DNA from: Ulota crispa
Lineage: Eukaryota > Streptophyta > Bryopsida > Orthotrichales > Orthotrichaceae
Assembly (NCBI GenBank): GCA_963920765.1
Contig: OY987249.1
Span: forward strand, 13,144,817-13,208,816
DNA length: 64,000 nt
Reading direction: 5' to 3'
Each line of letters starts with the position of its first letter. The first letter of the stretch is position 1. The notes beneath the pieces were generated by a model. The model saw only the letters and a program-made list of their open reading frames with translations, had not been told where the DNA came from and ran no database searches. Both the position numbers and the translations under genes were made by a program. Below are positions 36,440-46,818 of this stretch, piece after piece.

Positions 36440-36600
36440 TGTTATGATAGAGCTACAGACTCTAAAGAAAGTTTTGGGAATAGAAAACACAACGAGGACG
36501 CAAAAGAGACATAACAAAATATGTAAGGAGAAGAAGTAACAAGTGTTATTATCCTAATAGAGTTTGCCTATTATATATAAGGGAATACCAATAGTAGAGA
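36440..36600 (-). repeat. Copia LTR segment, inverted copy
   Basis: The complement of about 39830-39990, including the GTCTGTAGCTCTATC and CTTTTGCGTCCT segments and a TATATATAA box. On the minus strand it runs into AGCTTAACGTGTTATCCAACA, a plausible LTR end. Confidence 0.65.
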
Positions 36601-38175
36601 AGGTTCTTGGACACAATTTGCAGGTTGCAAATGTAAATTCTACGACATTATGTCAAGCATACATGCAAAGCAAATTGATTGCCAAACCATCATTATGGAA
36701 GCTTCCTCATGAATTACCACCAATGCTTTCAAAGCTACATGATGATATTTGTGGTCCAATAAATTCTATATCAGGACCATTCCGATATTTCTTAGTTTTG
36801 GTTGATGCATCAGGCAAGCAATCACATGTCTTGTTATTATCAATGAGAAATTTGGCTTTTGCTAATTTATTATCAATGTTGATCCGTTTCAAGGCTCATT
36901 TCTTTGACTATCCAATCAAGACATTGCGTATGGATAATGCTCAGGAATTTCAATCAAGATCCTTTAAAGACTATTGTATTGCAACAGGGATTGATTTGAC
37001 ATATTCAATTCCATATGAACATGCTCAAAATGGATTGGCAGAGTTTTTTATCAAACGGATTCAACTTATTACAAGACCATTGCTTCTTCATACAAACCTA
37101 CCAGCATCTACGTGGAGACATGCAGTTTTACATGCAGCAGCTTTGATTCGACTCTGCCCTTCTTCTTTGGAGAATGCTTTTGCATAAGAGCTTATTTTAG
37201 GGTATAATCCTAATGTATCTCACCTGCGAGTGTTTGGTTGTTGTGTATAGATTCCAGGTCCAGAACCCCAATGCCATACTATTGGAGTTCATTGACAAGA
37301 AGGCATTTATGTTGAATTTGACTCTCCAAGCATTATTCCTTTATATCAATCCTTCTACTGGTACGTTGCTTTGAACTCGTTTTGCCAATTGTTGATTTGA
37401 AGAGGATAAATTTCTATCTTTTCAGAGAGGAGCACCTATTCAGGGAGGAGCATCTATTCAGGAGAATTCTAAGGGCATTATATTTAAGGCACCTGAAACA
37501 TTTACATTGAACCCTAATCCTCAAACATCTTTGGCTGAAATCGAGGTTGCTAAAATTTTGTATTTGCAAAAGATTGCGGATCAAATACTTGATGGTTTCA
37601 ATGATGCACCAAGGATAATCAAGACTCCATTAAGTGAAGCTCAAAATCTCCGTGCTCAAGTTTCAATTCCAGAAACCATTTCTACTCTAACTTTGCAATT
37701 AGTCGGCAAATGGACTTGTGGACTTGATAAACAACCATGCAAGTGCAAGACTATTTCATCTACTCTTACAGCAACCACTTCTACTTTTATGGGATCTGCA
37801 ACTCTTGAGGGAGAAAATTTTGCTTTTGAACATAATATTCTCATGCCAAATATTGAATTATCTATGATGTATTGCAATACACATGATATTTGGGACAAAG
37901 CAACCACTGACATAAATGAAACATTTATTTGTATGAGTGTAGAAAATCTTTCTTGCAAGAAAGATGACCCTGAACCAATGACTATTGATGAAGCAATGCA
38001 TCGCTCTGATTGGATAAAGTGGAAAGCGGCTATTGAGGAGAAATATGTTTTTTTGCATAAGAGACAAGTTTTTGGACCAATTATTAATAATCTTTCTTCT
38101 CGGCCTCTTGGATACAAGTTGGTATTTGTGCGCAAACAAGAAAAATCCATGGAAGGATGGCAAAGGTTCCTATAA
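36564..38175 (+). pseudogene. Ty1/copia pol fragment: integrase to RT N-terminus
   Basis: Starts with a GAG_pre-integrase tail (CQAYMQSKL...PSLWKLP), then the rve integrase core: DICGPI, first Asp in LVLVDASGKQ, second Asp in RMDNAQEF, and third acidic Glu in HAQNGLAEFF. The core-following block NPNVSHLRVFGC is also present. After a TAA at about 37185 and a frame change, 37507-38175 continues toward RVT_2 (EAMHRSDWIKWKAAIEEK, then RPLGYKLVF about 38100-38130). The rest of RT and RNase H are absent at the 3' end, where the sequence switches abruptly into an inverted RT segment at 38146-38305. In intact elements the integrase inserts the cDNA; this copy is broken. Confidence 0.85.
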
Positions 38176-38305
38176 TATAAACCTATTGAATCTTTTGCTC
38201 TAAAGTATTGAGTCGCCGCATTCCAATGTCATAAATAAGTTGATGAACAGGTTTTGTGGAAGTAGCCATATATAAAAATTCTTTGACCGCAGCGGGGTAT
38301 GGGTT
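38146..38305 (-). repeat. Inverted copy of copia RT 3' segment
   Basis: The complement reads EFLYMATSTKPVHQLIY and matches 39310-39500 on the + strand at high identity, forming an inverted pair around a ~1-kb spacer. Confidence 0.75.
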
Positions 38306-38330
38306 TTATTTACCCAATGATTCCTATGTT

Positions 38331-38432
38331 GGATAACACATTAAGCTAGGTGGTTAGAGCTTTGTGCTGATAACGTGTTGTATAACACGTTAAACTAGGT
38401 GGTTAGAGCTTCGTGCTGATAACGTGTTATCC
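38331..38432. repeat. Two ~50-bp hairpin units (GATAACACGTTA)
   Basis: Each unit begins GGATAACACRTTAARCTAGG and ends GCTGATAACGTGTTAT, so each is a small inverted repeat. Another copy is at 36391-36441. The GTTATCAGCAC core on the complement resembles the junction found next to copia primer-binding sites; that role is inference. Confidence 0.7.
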
Positions 38433-38492
38433 AAAACGCTCTACTGCTTTAATTTCTTTGAGGGAATTTATTAGTACTATTCTTCATCTCTC

Positions 38493-38840
38493 ATGGCTAC
38501 TTCACGTTCTTTTGCTGCCACATTTATTGTAAAGCCAGCAGCTACTCCTAATGTTGAAACACCAAGGCTTCAGCTTCTTCTCTTTGCACAATTGGAGGTT
38601 GAGGGGAGCAATTACCTACTATGGGCAAAAACTGCAAAAGCAATTATTATATTCGAGAGCAATTATCACGGTGCATTGTTTCTGACCAACTTCATATTAT
38701 AAGTACTTCTAATTTTTATCATTGTGTTTTGTAAAACATTGTTTTTGCTTATTTTACTAACAACAATGATAAGCATCTGTTAGAGATGCATTCTTGCTAC
38801 AAATGTAAGTTCCAAATGGGCCATGTGACATAATACTAAA
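38493..38840 (+). pseudogene. Ty1/copia gag fragment
   Basis: ATG 38493 opens a 69-codon frame with LEVEGSNYLLWAKTAK, the conserved gag N-terminal L-x-G-x-NY-x-x-W pattern of copia. A degraded zinc knuckle (CYKCKFQMGH...C) follows at about 38800-38840 with stops inside it. Most of gag between the two is deleted. Gag would form the particle in an intact element. Confidence 0.7.
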
Positions 38841-38852
38841 ATTGTGGGAATA

Positions 38853-39045
38853 ATCTTTGTTGTAGCAAGTGGTTTATACTGGATTGCAATCCGACCACTT
38901 GATAAAGTTGTGAAAAAGCCTTTGCTGCAGTAAGTGGTTTGTATTGGATTGCGGTTCAACCACCTAATGATAAGGTTGTGGAAATAGCCTTTGCTACGGG
39001 CAAGTGGTTTGTACCGGATTGCGATCCGACCACCTGGTGTATCCG
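38853..39045. repeat. Three ~68-bp tandem units with hairpin cores
   Basis: Each unit holds AAGTGGTTTGTACYGGATTG followed by CGATCCGACCACC, so GTGGT pairs with ACCAC around a GGATTGCGATCC core. Three diverged head-to-tail copies lie directly after the gag zinc-knuckle relic. Confidence 0.75.
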
Positions 39046-39269
39046 GTTTGTATTATCTTAAAAAGATAGCAAAAACTTTCAACTAGGCATGGACTATTGG
39101 CCTACTTAGGTTTTACATTGTACAAGAAAATAATTCCATGTCTTGTTAGACATAGTGATAAAGATGATCAGTCCTATAAACAAAGTAATGTGTTGCTTTG
39201 ATTGGTTGAAGTGGAAAGTTGCATATCAAGGAGGAGTATGCTTCTTTGCATAAGAGGTAAATCTTTCAT

Positions 39270-39500
39270 TTTATTAACTACATAATTGATGACCCTTATT
39301 GTCCTTGCGAGGAGGAGGAGGAATCATTGGGTAAATTAAACCCATACCTCGCTGCGGTTAGAGAATTTTTATATATGGCTACTTCTACAAAACCTGTTCA
39401 TTGACTTATTTATGGCACTAGAATGCGGCGACTCAATATTTTGGAGCAAGAGATTCAATAGGTTTATATTATAGGAACCTTTGCCATCCTTCCATGGATT
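39270..39500 (+). pseudogene. Ty1/copia RT C-terminal fragment
   Basis: Reads YLAAVREFLYMATSTKPVH, matching the conserved Y-xx-AVG-x-L-x-YLA-x-STRPD region at the end of copia reverse transcriptase, with a stop right after. It then runs into NGLLKVLYSF and the copia 3' end. No RNase H coding is intact. Confidence 0.65.
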
Positions 39501-40507
39501 TTTCCCATTGGGTTTTACCATGTGAATGGATTGTTGAAGGTGTTGTACTCTTTTTCCTTCATCCATGGTTTTCTCCTTGATCATTAACAAGGTTTTCCCG
39601 GATAACGTTTTAATGAGGCAACAACCATATATCTTACAAGATTTCAGGAATTATCATATAGAACATTATTGTTTAGGTATACATACAACTATGTGTCAAT
39701 CCAGGAGGAGTGTTGAGATAAGTATTCTATTAATACGCTCTCCACACACTTAACTAGAGTTCACTGGAGTTTACTTTAGTAAAGGGATCCCATGGACCAA
39801 TAGTAGAGAAGGACTTTTACTTTCTATCTTTGGTATTCCCTTGTATATAGTAGGCAAACCCTACTTGGATAATAACGCTTGTTATTTCTTTTCCTTGCAT
39901 ACTTTGTTATATCTCTTTTGCGTCCTTGTTGTGTTTTCTATTCCCAACACTTTCTTTAGAGTCTGTAGCTCTATCACAAGAGTTCTTTGAGACCAATTAT
40001 TATTTCAATATTTGATTTATATTTCTTATGTGTTCATTCTTTCATGTTTGATTTCATATCATCTTGAAGTTTTGTTTTTTAGAGAGATTTTGTGCATAGT
40101 GTCTTTCACCATATACCTTGTGACAATTGCAGCCAGACACTGTGAGTGTTCTCGAAGCGCGCTCCTCTCTACCCAACAATGTGGTTTGGCAAAGCAAGTG
40201 GCAAGATGTGCTCTAGGTTAACCCTTAACTCCTAAAGGCCCAAGCCTTTTTTTTGTGTGAAAGTTACTGAAAATTGCCACCTTTACAGGAATAAGTAGAA
40301 AGAATTTTTTGTTTTGTTTTGACTATCCAATTGTAAGATCCTACCCTAGACTGGGGAAAGTACTTGTGGAAGAAAATCAGTTCATTTTAAATGAAGAGAA
40401 CTGAGATATTGACGTCTAAAGTAAAAACAAATTTTTTTTCCTTCATGCCAAAAATTTCAAAAGCCTTTGACCCCTTCTATAACAAAAGAACAAAAATGCT
40501 AAAGTTT

Positions 40508-40563
40508 GAGTGGGGAGCAATGAGCATTGAGCGTTGAGCAGTAAGTGTTGAGCAAAGGGCAAA
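40508..40563 (+). repeat. 7-bp-period terminal repeats of foldback 3
   Basis: Eight heptamers in a row: GAGTGGG, GAGCAAT, GAGCATT, GAGCGTT, GAGCAGT, AAGTGTT, GAGCAAA, GGGCAAA. The inverted set lies at about 42215-42270. Confidence 0.85.
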
Positions 40564-40849
40564 TTTTTCATGAAAATTAGAAAGTTAAAAATGATATTTA
40601 GTAAGTTTTATACAATTGTACGTAGGCAAAAATGGTCACTCATGAATAAAAATTTTGGATGATGTTTGAAATTCATCTATTGAAACAAACAAATAAAAAA
40701 ATAACTTGGATGAATGAAAACTAAAATAGATAAATATAAATAGAAAGAGGACAACAAATATTATTGTTATTATTACTAATATATATTTATTTGTGACTTT
40801 TTCCCCTTTTTTTTATTTTTTTTTATTTTTTACAAATTTCATTTTTGTG

Positions 40850-41116
40850 TTTTAGGACCCTCCTTGGAACCCAAGAGGCCCGCTTGTGGTGGTTTTGGAT
40901 TTTGTAAAGGCTCCTTGGATTCTGAGGAGCCCTTCTAAAATAGTTTTTCTTTTCTTTTTTTGTAAATACATTTTTATGCTAAAAAAATTGTTCTTTTTTT
41001 TTTTACAGATTTTGTTTTTGGATTTTAGGACCCTCCTCGGAACCCGGGAGGCCCACTTGTGGTGGTTTTGGATTTTGTAAAAGACTCCTCGAAATCCAAG
41101 GAGCACTTCTAAAAAT

Positions 41117-41147
<31 letters not shown>

Positions 41148-42052
41148 GGATTTTTGTGTGTGTTTTAGAACCCTCCTCGGAACTTGGAGGCCCACTTTTG
41201 GTGGTTTGGGATTTTGTAAAAGCCTCCTCGAGATCCGAGGAGCACTTCAAAAAATAGTTTTTTTTTAAAATAAAATTTATTTATTTGTTTATTTTAATTT
41301 CTTTTTCATGTTTTAGAACCCTCCTTAGATCCTGGAGGCCCACTTTTGGTGGTTTTGGAATTGTAAAAGAGTCATAGAATTTGTTAAAATTACTCAATTC
41401 ATTGTAATAATTGCATTTACAAGGCAGGGATTAGAAAAAGTTGACAATTTTCTTTCTAAAAAGGTCATTGTAGCTGATTTCTAGCAATATGGACTAAGTT
41501 ACTTATTAAATACTCTAGATTTTGTTGACCTTTCATGAATTGTGCAATTTTAACAAATTCTATGACTCCTTGTAAAATTCATAATGTGCACAAATAGGCC
41601 TCTAGGTTCTGAGGAGGGTCCTAAAGCACAAAAACAAAATCCAAAAATAATAATAATAATAAATCTATTTTTAAGTGCTCTTCAGATTCCGAGGAGGCTT
41701 TTACAAAATCCAAAACCGCCAAAAGTGGGCCTCCAAGTTCCAAGGAGGATTCTAAAACACACACAAAATCCAAAAAAAAAAAAAAAAAACTATTTTTAGA
41801 AGTGCTCCTCGGATTCCGAGGAGGCTTTTACAAAATCCAAAACCACTACAAGTGGGCTTCCCGAGTTCTAAGGAGGGTCCTAAAACCCAAAAACAAAATC
41901 TGTAAAAAAAAAAAACAATTTTTTTAGCTTAAAAATGTTTTTTTTAAAATCTATTTTTAGAAGTGCTCCTCGGAATCCGAGGAGCCGTTTACAAAATCTA
42001 AAACCACCACAAGTGGGCCTCTTGGGTTCCAAGGAGAGTCCTTAAACACAAA
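40850..42052. repeat. Inverted tandem modules, 4 forward and 4 reverse
   Basis: Each ~100-150 bp module reads AGGACCCTCCTCGGAACC...GAGGCCCACTTGTGGTGG...GGATTTTGTAAAAG...CTCCTCGRAATCCRAGGAG, followed by a T-run. Forward units start near 40853, 41026, 41163 and 41314 (last truncated); reverse units lie near 41600-42052. Frames with lysine runs come from the poly-T/A spacers. Confidence 0.85.
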
Positions 42053-42950
42053 AGCAAAATTTGTATATATATATGTTTGGAGCAAAAAATATTTATAAGA
42101 GCTATTTTCCTCCAAGTTTATTTAGTAATTTGTTAGTTTTATTAGTTTTTTTTTTTGCTCAACCTCACTTTTTATTGTTTATTTTTTATTTTTAATGAAA
42201 TGAGAATTTTCATTGCTCAAATCCAATTGCTCCTTGCTCAACGCGCAACGCTTGTTGCTCCCGGCTCAAACCTTAGCATTGCTGACCAAAAGAATCTCTC
42301 TACACAAAGTTGAGGTTCAATTTCTCCATGTAGAAGGTCAATTTAGGTATGTGTGGGAGAATTTTCAAATGAATTGGAGGTCCAAAACATACTCCAAAAA
42401 ATCTTTGAATGCTGAAAGGTCACAAAATTTGCAAATACACTTGGAAAAATGGAGGATCTATATAAAATTCAAAAATTTGGATTACTTGACCAAATGGTGA
42501 AAACCAAGGAATCTTAGTCTACTACAACTACTAGAAAAATAAAATAAAAAATAAATACACAAATTGCTGTAATAATCAAAATACCAAATTGTACAAGAGG
42601 TAAAAGGAATGGAGGCTAGGGTTGAGAGTCTCCCAAGACGGGCCTCTTCCACTCCACTCCCCTTTGTTCAAATGTCCACACCTTGTGCCCACAAGGGTTG
42701 ACCCTCTCTGGAGTCAACACCCACTCACAAAGAAAAGGCCCTGCCCAAACTACCCCTTCTTTGCTAGTTTCAAAAAAATCTTGGTATCTTCTTTATCAAA
42801 TGTTGGAATGAAGAAAAAAAAAGATGTCAACGTACGTCTTGGAATTCCCCACCTTCAATACAAGTTTCAAAAAATCACACAAATTAATTTAGTTGTAGGG
42901 AAATGTCCAAAATCCATTTGTTTCCAAAGGGGACACTTGGGCCTTTAGGG

Positions 42951-44279
42951 ATCAGATGCCAAAGAGGACCAATTTTGTCCAATGGATAACAATTTTTTTT
43001 AATAGGATGCAAAAAATTGTTTTTCATGTGATTTTATTTTCAAAAATGATCATGTAGACATGATCCATCATAGAAGGCAAAAAACAACCTCATTGCACAT
43101 ACTCATATTTTCAAATAGACCAAATTGTGAAAAGATTCACAAACATGATGTTAGGTCTCATGATACCCTTCTTACAATTTTTATGAGGACAATATGCACT
43201 ATGAATTTTGCAACTTTTAAAAACAATATTATAATGTGTGAGCACTTGTCACATTGCTTGAACTATATTGTAGAGGGCAAGCATAGTAACCCACCCAACG
43301 TTCAAGGATTAAACCAATCTAACCATGTGACACAATTTCCATGATAGACAAAGAAAACCTGGATGAGAAAATATTCCAAAATTTTATTAATTCCTGGAAG
43401 CCAAACGGCTTCTGCATTTTTAAATATTCATAAAGATCCATTAAAAGTGTACCACGTAGAAATGATTCTATGTTGACGTGTGAATAGGGGATTATAGATT
43501 TTGTACATCAGTTTATATCTATATATAGGCTCTACAACAATCATCACACATATAATATCATTAAATTTGAAAAATGAAATCCATACTTCTCCCTAGATTT
43601 AACCACAAATAAATTTTCTTGAAACTTTTAGTGTGGAACTTGTTAAAATGGATAAAAAAAGGCTATGATCTCAAAAAATAAATAAAATCAAACTATCCTT
43701 TCCTTGTCTTCTACATACAAGCTCATTTTTCGACATAACTTTTGAAGTATACATCAACATAGTAAAAAAAAACATCTCATACTTCGAATTCTAATGTTTT
43801 TGGTATAGTAAACATTTGAGCTATGAGGGCTTTTGCATACTACAATCTCCTAGTCAAGGTACTTCCAACAGGAACAACAACTTTAGAATTTACTATAGGT
43901 TGTGAGTAATGAAAAGTTTGAAATCATTCATTGGGTTGTTGGTGTGTTATAGATTTATATTACACAACATTGACTTCATGCATGCAATTTATCCACTCCA
44001 ACGCTTACAAAAAGGGACTGAGGTGTACTTCTTATTTGTGTTGACTGAGTTATAATGATTGTTATACTTCTTTTTTAAATTGCATAGAGAAGCACCATCT
44101 GTACAATTCCTATTGGCATTCTTGAGCATTACAATTCAAAAATTTAGCACATTTACCCGTGTTTATAGCCAGTTGAGCAAGGTATGGGTTGGGGGCTAGT
44201 ACCCTTGACCGAGTAGAAGGGGGTCAGAACAAACTTTTTGGTTATTTAATTTAGATAAGGATGGGTGCATGAAGGCTGG
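42951..44279. other. Anonymous AT-rich sequence
   Basis: No gene, RNA or repeat was recognised; the 94-codon frame at 43060-43344 lacks any recognisable domain. Confidence 0.3.
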
Positions 44280-44700
44280 GACACGCTAGGGCTTAAGGGC
44301 AATGACAGGTAAAGGACCGCAGGTGGCAAGGCCGGAGGGGTGAGATTGGCGCAGGGATGGAGGGCCAGGATGGCTTCGCCGCGGTGGGCGCTGCTCATTG
44401 GATGAATGATGGGCATGGCCCTGATATTTGGCGGGTGCCCAGTAGCATGCGGGGGCCGGGCCGGTGCAGTGCAGTGCTGCCGTCGGGTAGGGCCGTCTCA
44501 TCACTACCCGTCCTTCTGCCTGCGTGCCTCGGAATGTGGGTCAGTTTCGCCCCCTGCCCTCCCGTCATGATGGCGTCCAAACTCGTTGGATCCTCCTCGT
44601 GACGTGGTCCTCCCGAGTTCTGTCTCGTGTCCTCTATCAGGACCTGGATGAACGTCGCTGCCGGCATTTCCCGCTCTTCATCCACATTCTGTTCATCTCA
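44280..44700. other. GC-rich island of unknown origin
   Basis: A ~400-bp block far richer in G+C and CpG than its surroundings. Frames are open on both strands (44357-44602 +, 44395-44685 -), as expected from GC-rich DNA with few stops. No domain is recognised in either. It could be a transposon fragment, a promoter-like island or transferred DNA. It ends abruptly just before the TTAA element at 44740. Confidence 0.4.
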
Positions 44701-44739
44701 ATAAGTGCTTGTCAGCTAGTTTTTATGTTTTTAAGTTAA

Positions 44740-45369
44740 CCCAAAAGTGACATTGCATTTCTGGGGCTTCTAGGAATTTGCTCTAATTTGAACAAAAAAT
44801 CAACAATTTGATAAGTTGTATTAATTCTTTTTGAATTGTAACCGTATAAAATCAAACTAGACATGTTGGAAATCTCATTAGAAAAGAAAGCACAACAACA
44901 TCTCTTATGAATTGAAATATTATAATGTTTGATCATGAGGGTGTTAAAAGTGTGAAAGTGATTTGAAGTCTTTCAATCTTCTTTTCACATGTCAAATTCA
45001 AAAAATATGAGGTTAAAGGGCCTAACATGCATAACCCCAACCAATTTATGGCTTCTCAAAATCTACTCTACAAGTTTTTTAAATGAATTTCTAATGTGAT
45101 TTTTTCTAAAAGATCTAGTGTATTTGAGGCTCATTCCCAAGAGCCCTCATCACTACATAAAGTCAAGATTGCAATGAACACCTGTGCACAAAATCTTGAA
45201 TAGAAAAATCACAATCAATCATTTGCAAAATTAGATTGTTGAATCTAAAACTAAGCTTCAAAAAGAACTTCTTAAAAAAAATAAAATACTAAAATAGTAA
45301 TTTGGTTGGATTTTATTTTACTTCAAAAATTGGTCGAGGACAATTTCTGTCCCCAATGACACTTTGGCG
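44740..45369. mobile_element. TTAA element copy m (CCCAAAAGTGACATTG ends)
   Basis: TTAA at 44736-44739 and 45370-45373. Ends CCCAAAAGTGACATTG and inverse CGCCAAAGTGTCATTG. 630 bp, non-coding. Internal sequence partly resembles copies k and l inverted (GAGGCTCATTCCCAAGAGCC region). Confidence 0.7.
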
Positions 45370-45408
45370 TTAATTTTGCAATATGTACTCAAAAATGCAA
45401 GCAGGTAA

Positions 45409-45655
45409 GAGCATCTCTTGCCAAGGTTCAACATAGAAAGGCTTCTTTGTTTCAAGTCTCCAACTCATTTCACAACCTTTGACATGCACATGAAAGCAAA
45501 AACAAGGGAATTTAGGGCTACATGCTCCCTTGCAATGTTGCAAGAACTTCACGCTAGGTTGCAAGGGAATTCATGCTTTGCCTTGCTACTTTGTGCCACC
45601 ATCCCCTCAAAACCTTGTTTGGCAGGGTTTCTCCAAGCGGGTGGCAAGAAATGCC
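45409..45655. mobile_element. Small MITE, GAGCATCTCTTGCCA ends
   Basis: The left end GAGCATCTCTTGCCA after TAA and the inverted right end GGCATTTCTTGCCA before TTAA match with two mismatches. 247 bp. Its right flank TTAA (45656-45659) is also the left flank of the next TTAA element. Confidence 0.6.
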
Positions 45656-45659
45656 TTAA

Positions 45660-46579
45660 CCCCTAAAGGACCAAGCCCTTTTTAATGTGAAAATCACTAA
45701 AAACTACCAATTCTAGGAGGTCTAGTAAAAAGGGATTTTATATTTTGTTTTTGGGAAATCCAATTGTTGGATCTTGCCTAGACTAGAAGAGGTACTTATG
45801 GTAAAAAAATCAGCTCATTCTAGATGGAGAGGAGTGAAATATTTACATCTACAGTGAAAAAAAATCCATGCTACCCAAAAATTTCAGAAGCCTTTGACCA
45901 CTCTTATGACAAAAAATTGCTCACCCAAAGTTGCACTTTGTTTTTTCCATGTAGAAGATCAAGTTAGGTATGTGTGGGAGAATTTTCAAATCAATTGGAA
46001 CAATACAACCCATGGGAAAAAAATAGTAAGTAGAAGTAGAGAATGAGTCAGAACACTAAATAGTTAAGAGTTTAATTAGTAAAATGAAAAATGCCAATCC
46101 CAATGGTTATAATATTCTCATAAACAACCTACTTCCTTTGATTTAATTATTTTCTTCCAAAATCTTGAAAATTGAGTAAAATAAAGGTCTTCAAAGTTTA
46201 TCTTAGAGTAAGGAATCCATAATTGCCCGCAAACAAAAACTCTTCATAACTTTCATCTCATTGATTGAAATTGAATGATTTAAAGCTTCCCAAGTCAAAA
46301 AAAATCTAAAGAACCAATTTCAAATTTTTGTTTTTAAAAAATGAAAATTTTAAAGAAGTTTTTTGGGTGGCGCAAATTGCCCCTCCTCCCCTAGTTTTGA
46401 TAAGTTCTTGCATAACTGCTTTGTCAAAAGTCAAAATTTAGAAAAATCAAATGCCCTTGTAGATCCTTGAATCCTCCATCTTCAATAAAAGTTTCAAAAA
46501 ATCACACTAGGTAGCGTCTCTGAAAGGTACATCCCCAAAATCCCATTTGTCCCCCAAAATGACAGTGGTCCTTTAGAGG
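45660..46579. mobile_element. TTAA element copy e
   Basis: TTAA at 45656-45659 and 46580-46583; ends CCCCTAAAGGACCAAG and inverse CCTCTAAAGGACCACTG. 920 bp, non-coding, clearly alignable with copies a and h. Confidence 0.8.
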
Positions 46580-46590
46580 TTAAGAATTAA

Positions 46591-46814
46591 TCCCTGAAGG
46601 GCCCAAATGCCCTTTGCAGCCATATGTATGACCATATGTATAGATGTATTTGAGATGTTCTGAGGATTTTTCAAAAAAAATTATGCATCCACCATCATAC
46701 AACCCTTCAATATGTATGATTGTAACACTTAATTTCTAGCTAATTCAAACTTTTGAATATTGATTGCAATCGTATTTGGTACCGTATCTCCAGAGCCCAA
46801 GGGCCCTTCAAGGG
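46591..46814. mobile_element. TTAA element copy f, 224-bp miniature
   Basis: TTAA at 46587-46590 and 46815-46818; ends TCCCTGAAGGGCCCAA and inverse CCCTTGAAGGGCCC. The right TTAA is shared with the next element. Confidence 0.7.
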
Positions 46815-46818
46815 TTAA

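Larger units (their letters stand above)
36056..40190. mobile_element. Scrambled Ty1/copia retrotransposon mosaic
   Basis: Fragments from at least two copia copies, in both orientations. The CTCTTTTTCCTTCATCC...AGGTTTTGATGAGGCAACAAC stretch typical of copia 3' ends occurs at 36062-36143 and again at 39548-39628. LTR-like sequence with a TATA-rich core lies inverted at 36440-36600 and direct at about 39830-39990. TGTTGG starts (36388, 38328) and a CCCAACA end (about 40178-40184) fit copia LTR termini. Coding fragments are integrase/RT (+), gag (+) and RT C-terminus (+ and inverted). No complete element can be delineated. Confidence 0.75.
40495..42280. mobile_element. Foldback element 3 (GAGCNNT-ended)
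   Basis: The ends AATGCTAAAGTTTGAG and inverse AATGCTAAGGTTTGAG match closely; both are followed inward by 7-bp-period GAGCNNT repeats. The 1786-bp body is a near-complete palindrome centred near 41470, made of inverted tandem modules. CAAAAGAA lies just outside both ends (about 40483-40490 and 42287-42294) as a candidate 8-9 bp target duplication, but 3-6 extra bases separate it from the ends. Host comparison with copy a confirms an insertion here. No transposase. Confidence 0.75.
40229..42950. mobile_element. TTAA element copy d, split by foldback 3
   Basis: The left end CTCCTAAAGGCCCAAGCC follows TTAA (40225-40228). The right end is the inverse of CCCTAAAGGCCCAAGTG, with a decayed flank (ATCA). 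Flanking body sequence (40240-40490 and 42281-42950) aligns with the two halves of copy a, so foldback 3 interrupts it. Confidence 0.75.

Noticed and set aside
37656..38150. Minus-strand frames of 164 and 101 codons
   Set aside because: Shadows of the copia pol fragment on the plus strand.
38331..39045. A CRISPR-like array from the short repeated units
   Set aside because: Only two or three diverged units per set, no uniform spacers, no cas genes, and plant retrotransposon context.
40852..41250. 132-codon frame with a lysine run
   Set aside because: Comes from poly-T spacers and repeated modules of foldback 3.
44357..44685. Overlapping frames on both strands as a gene
   Set aside because: Mutually exclusive frames in GC-rich DNA with few stops; no domain in either.
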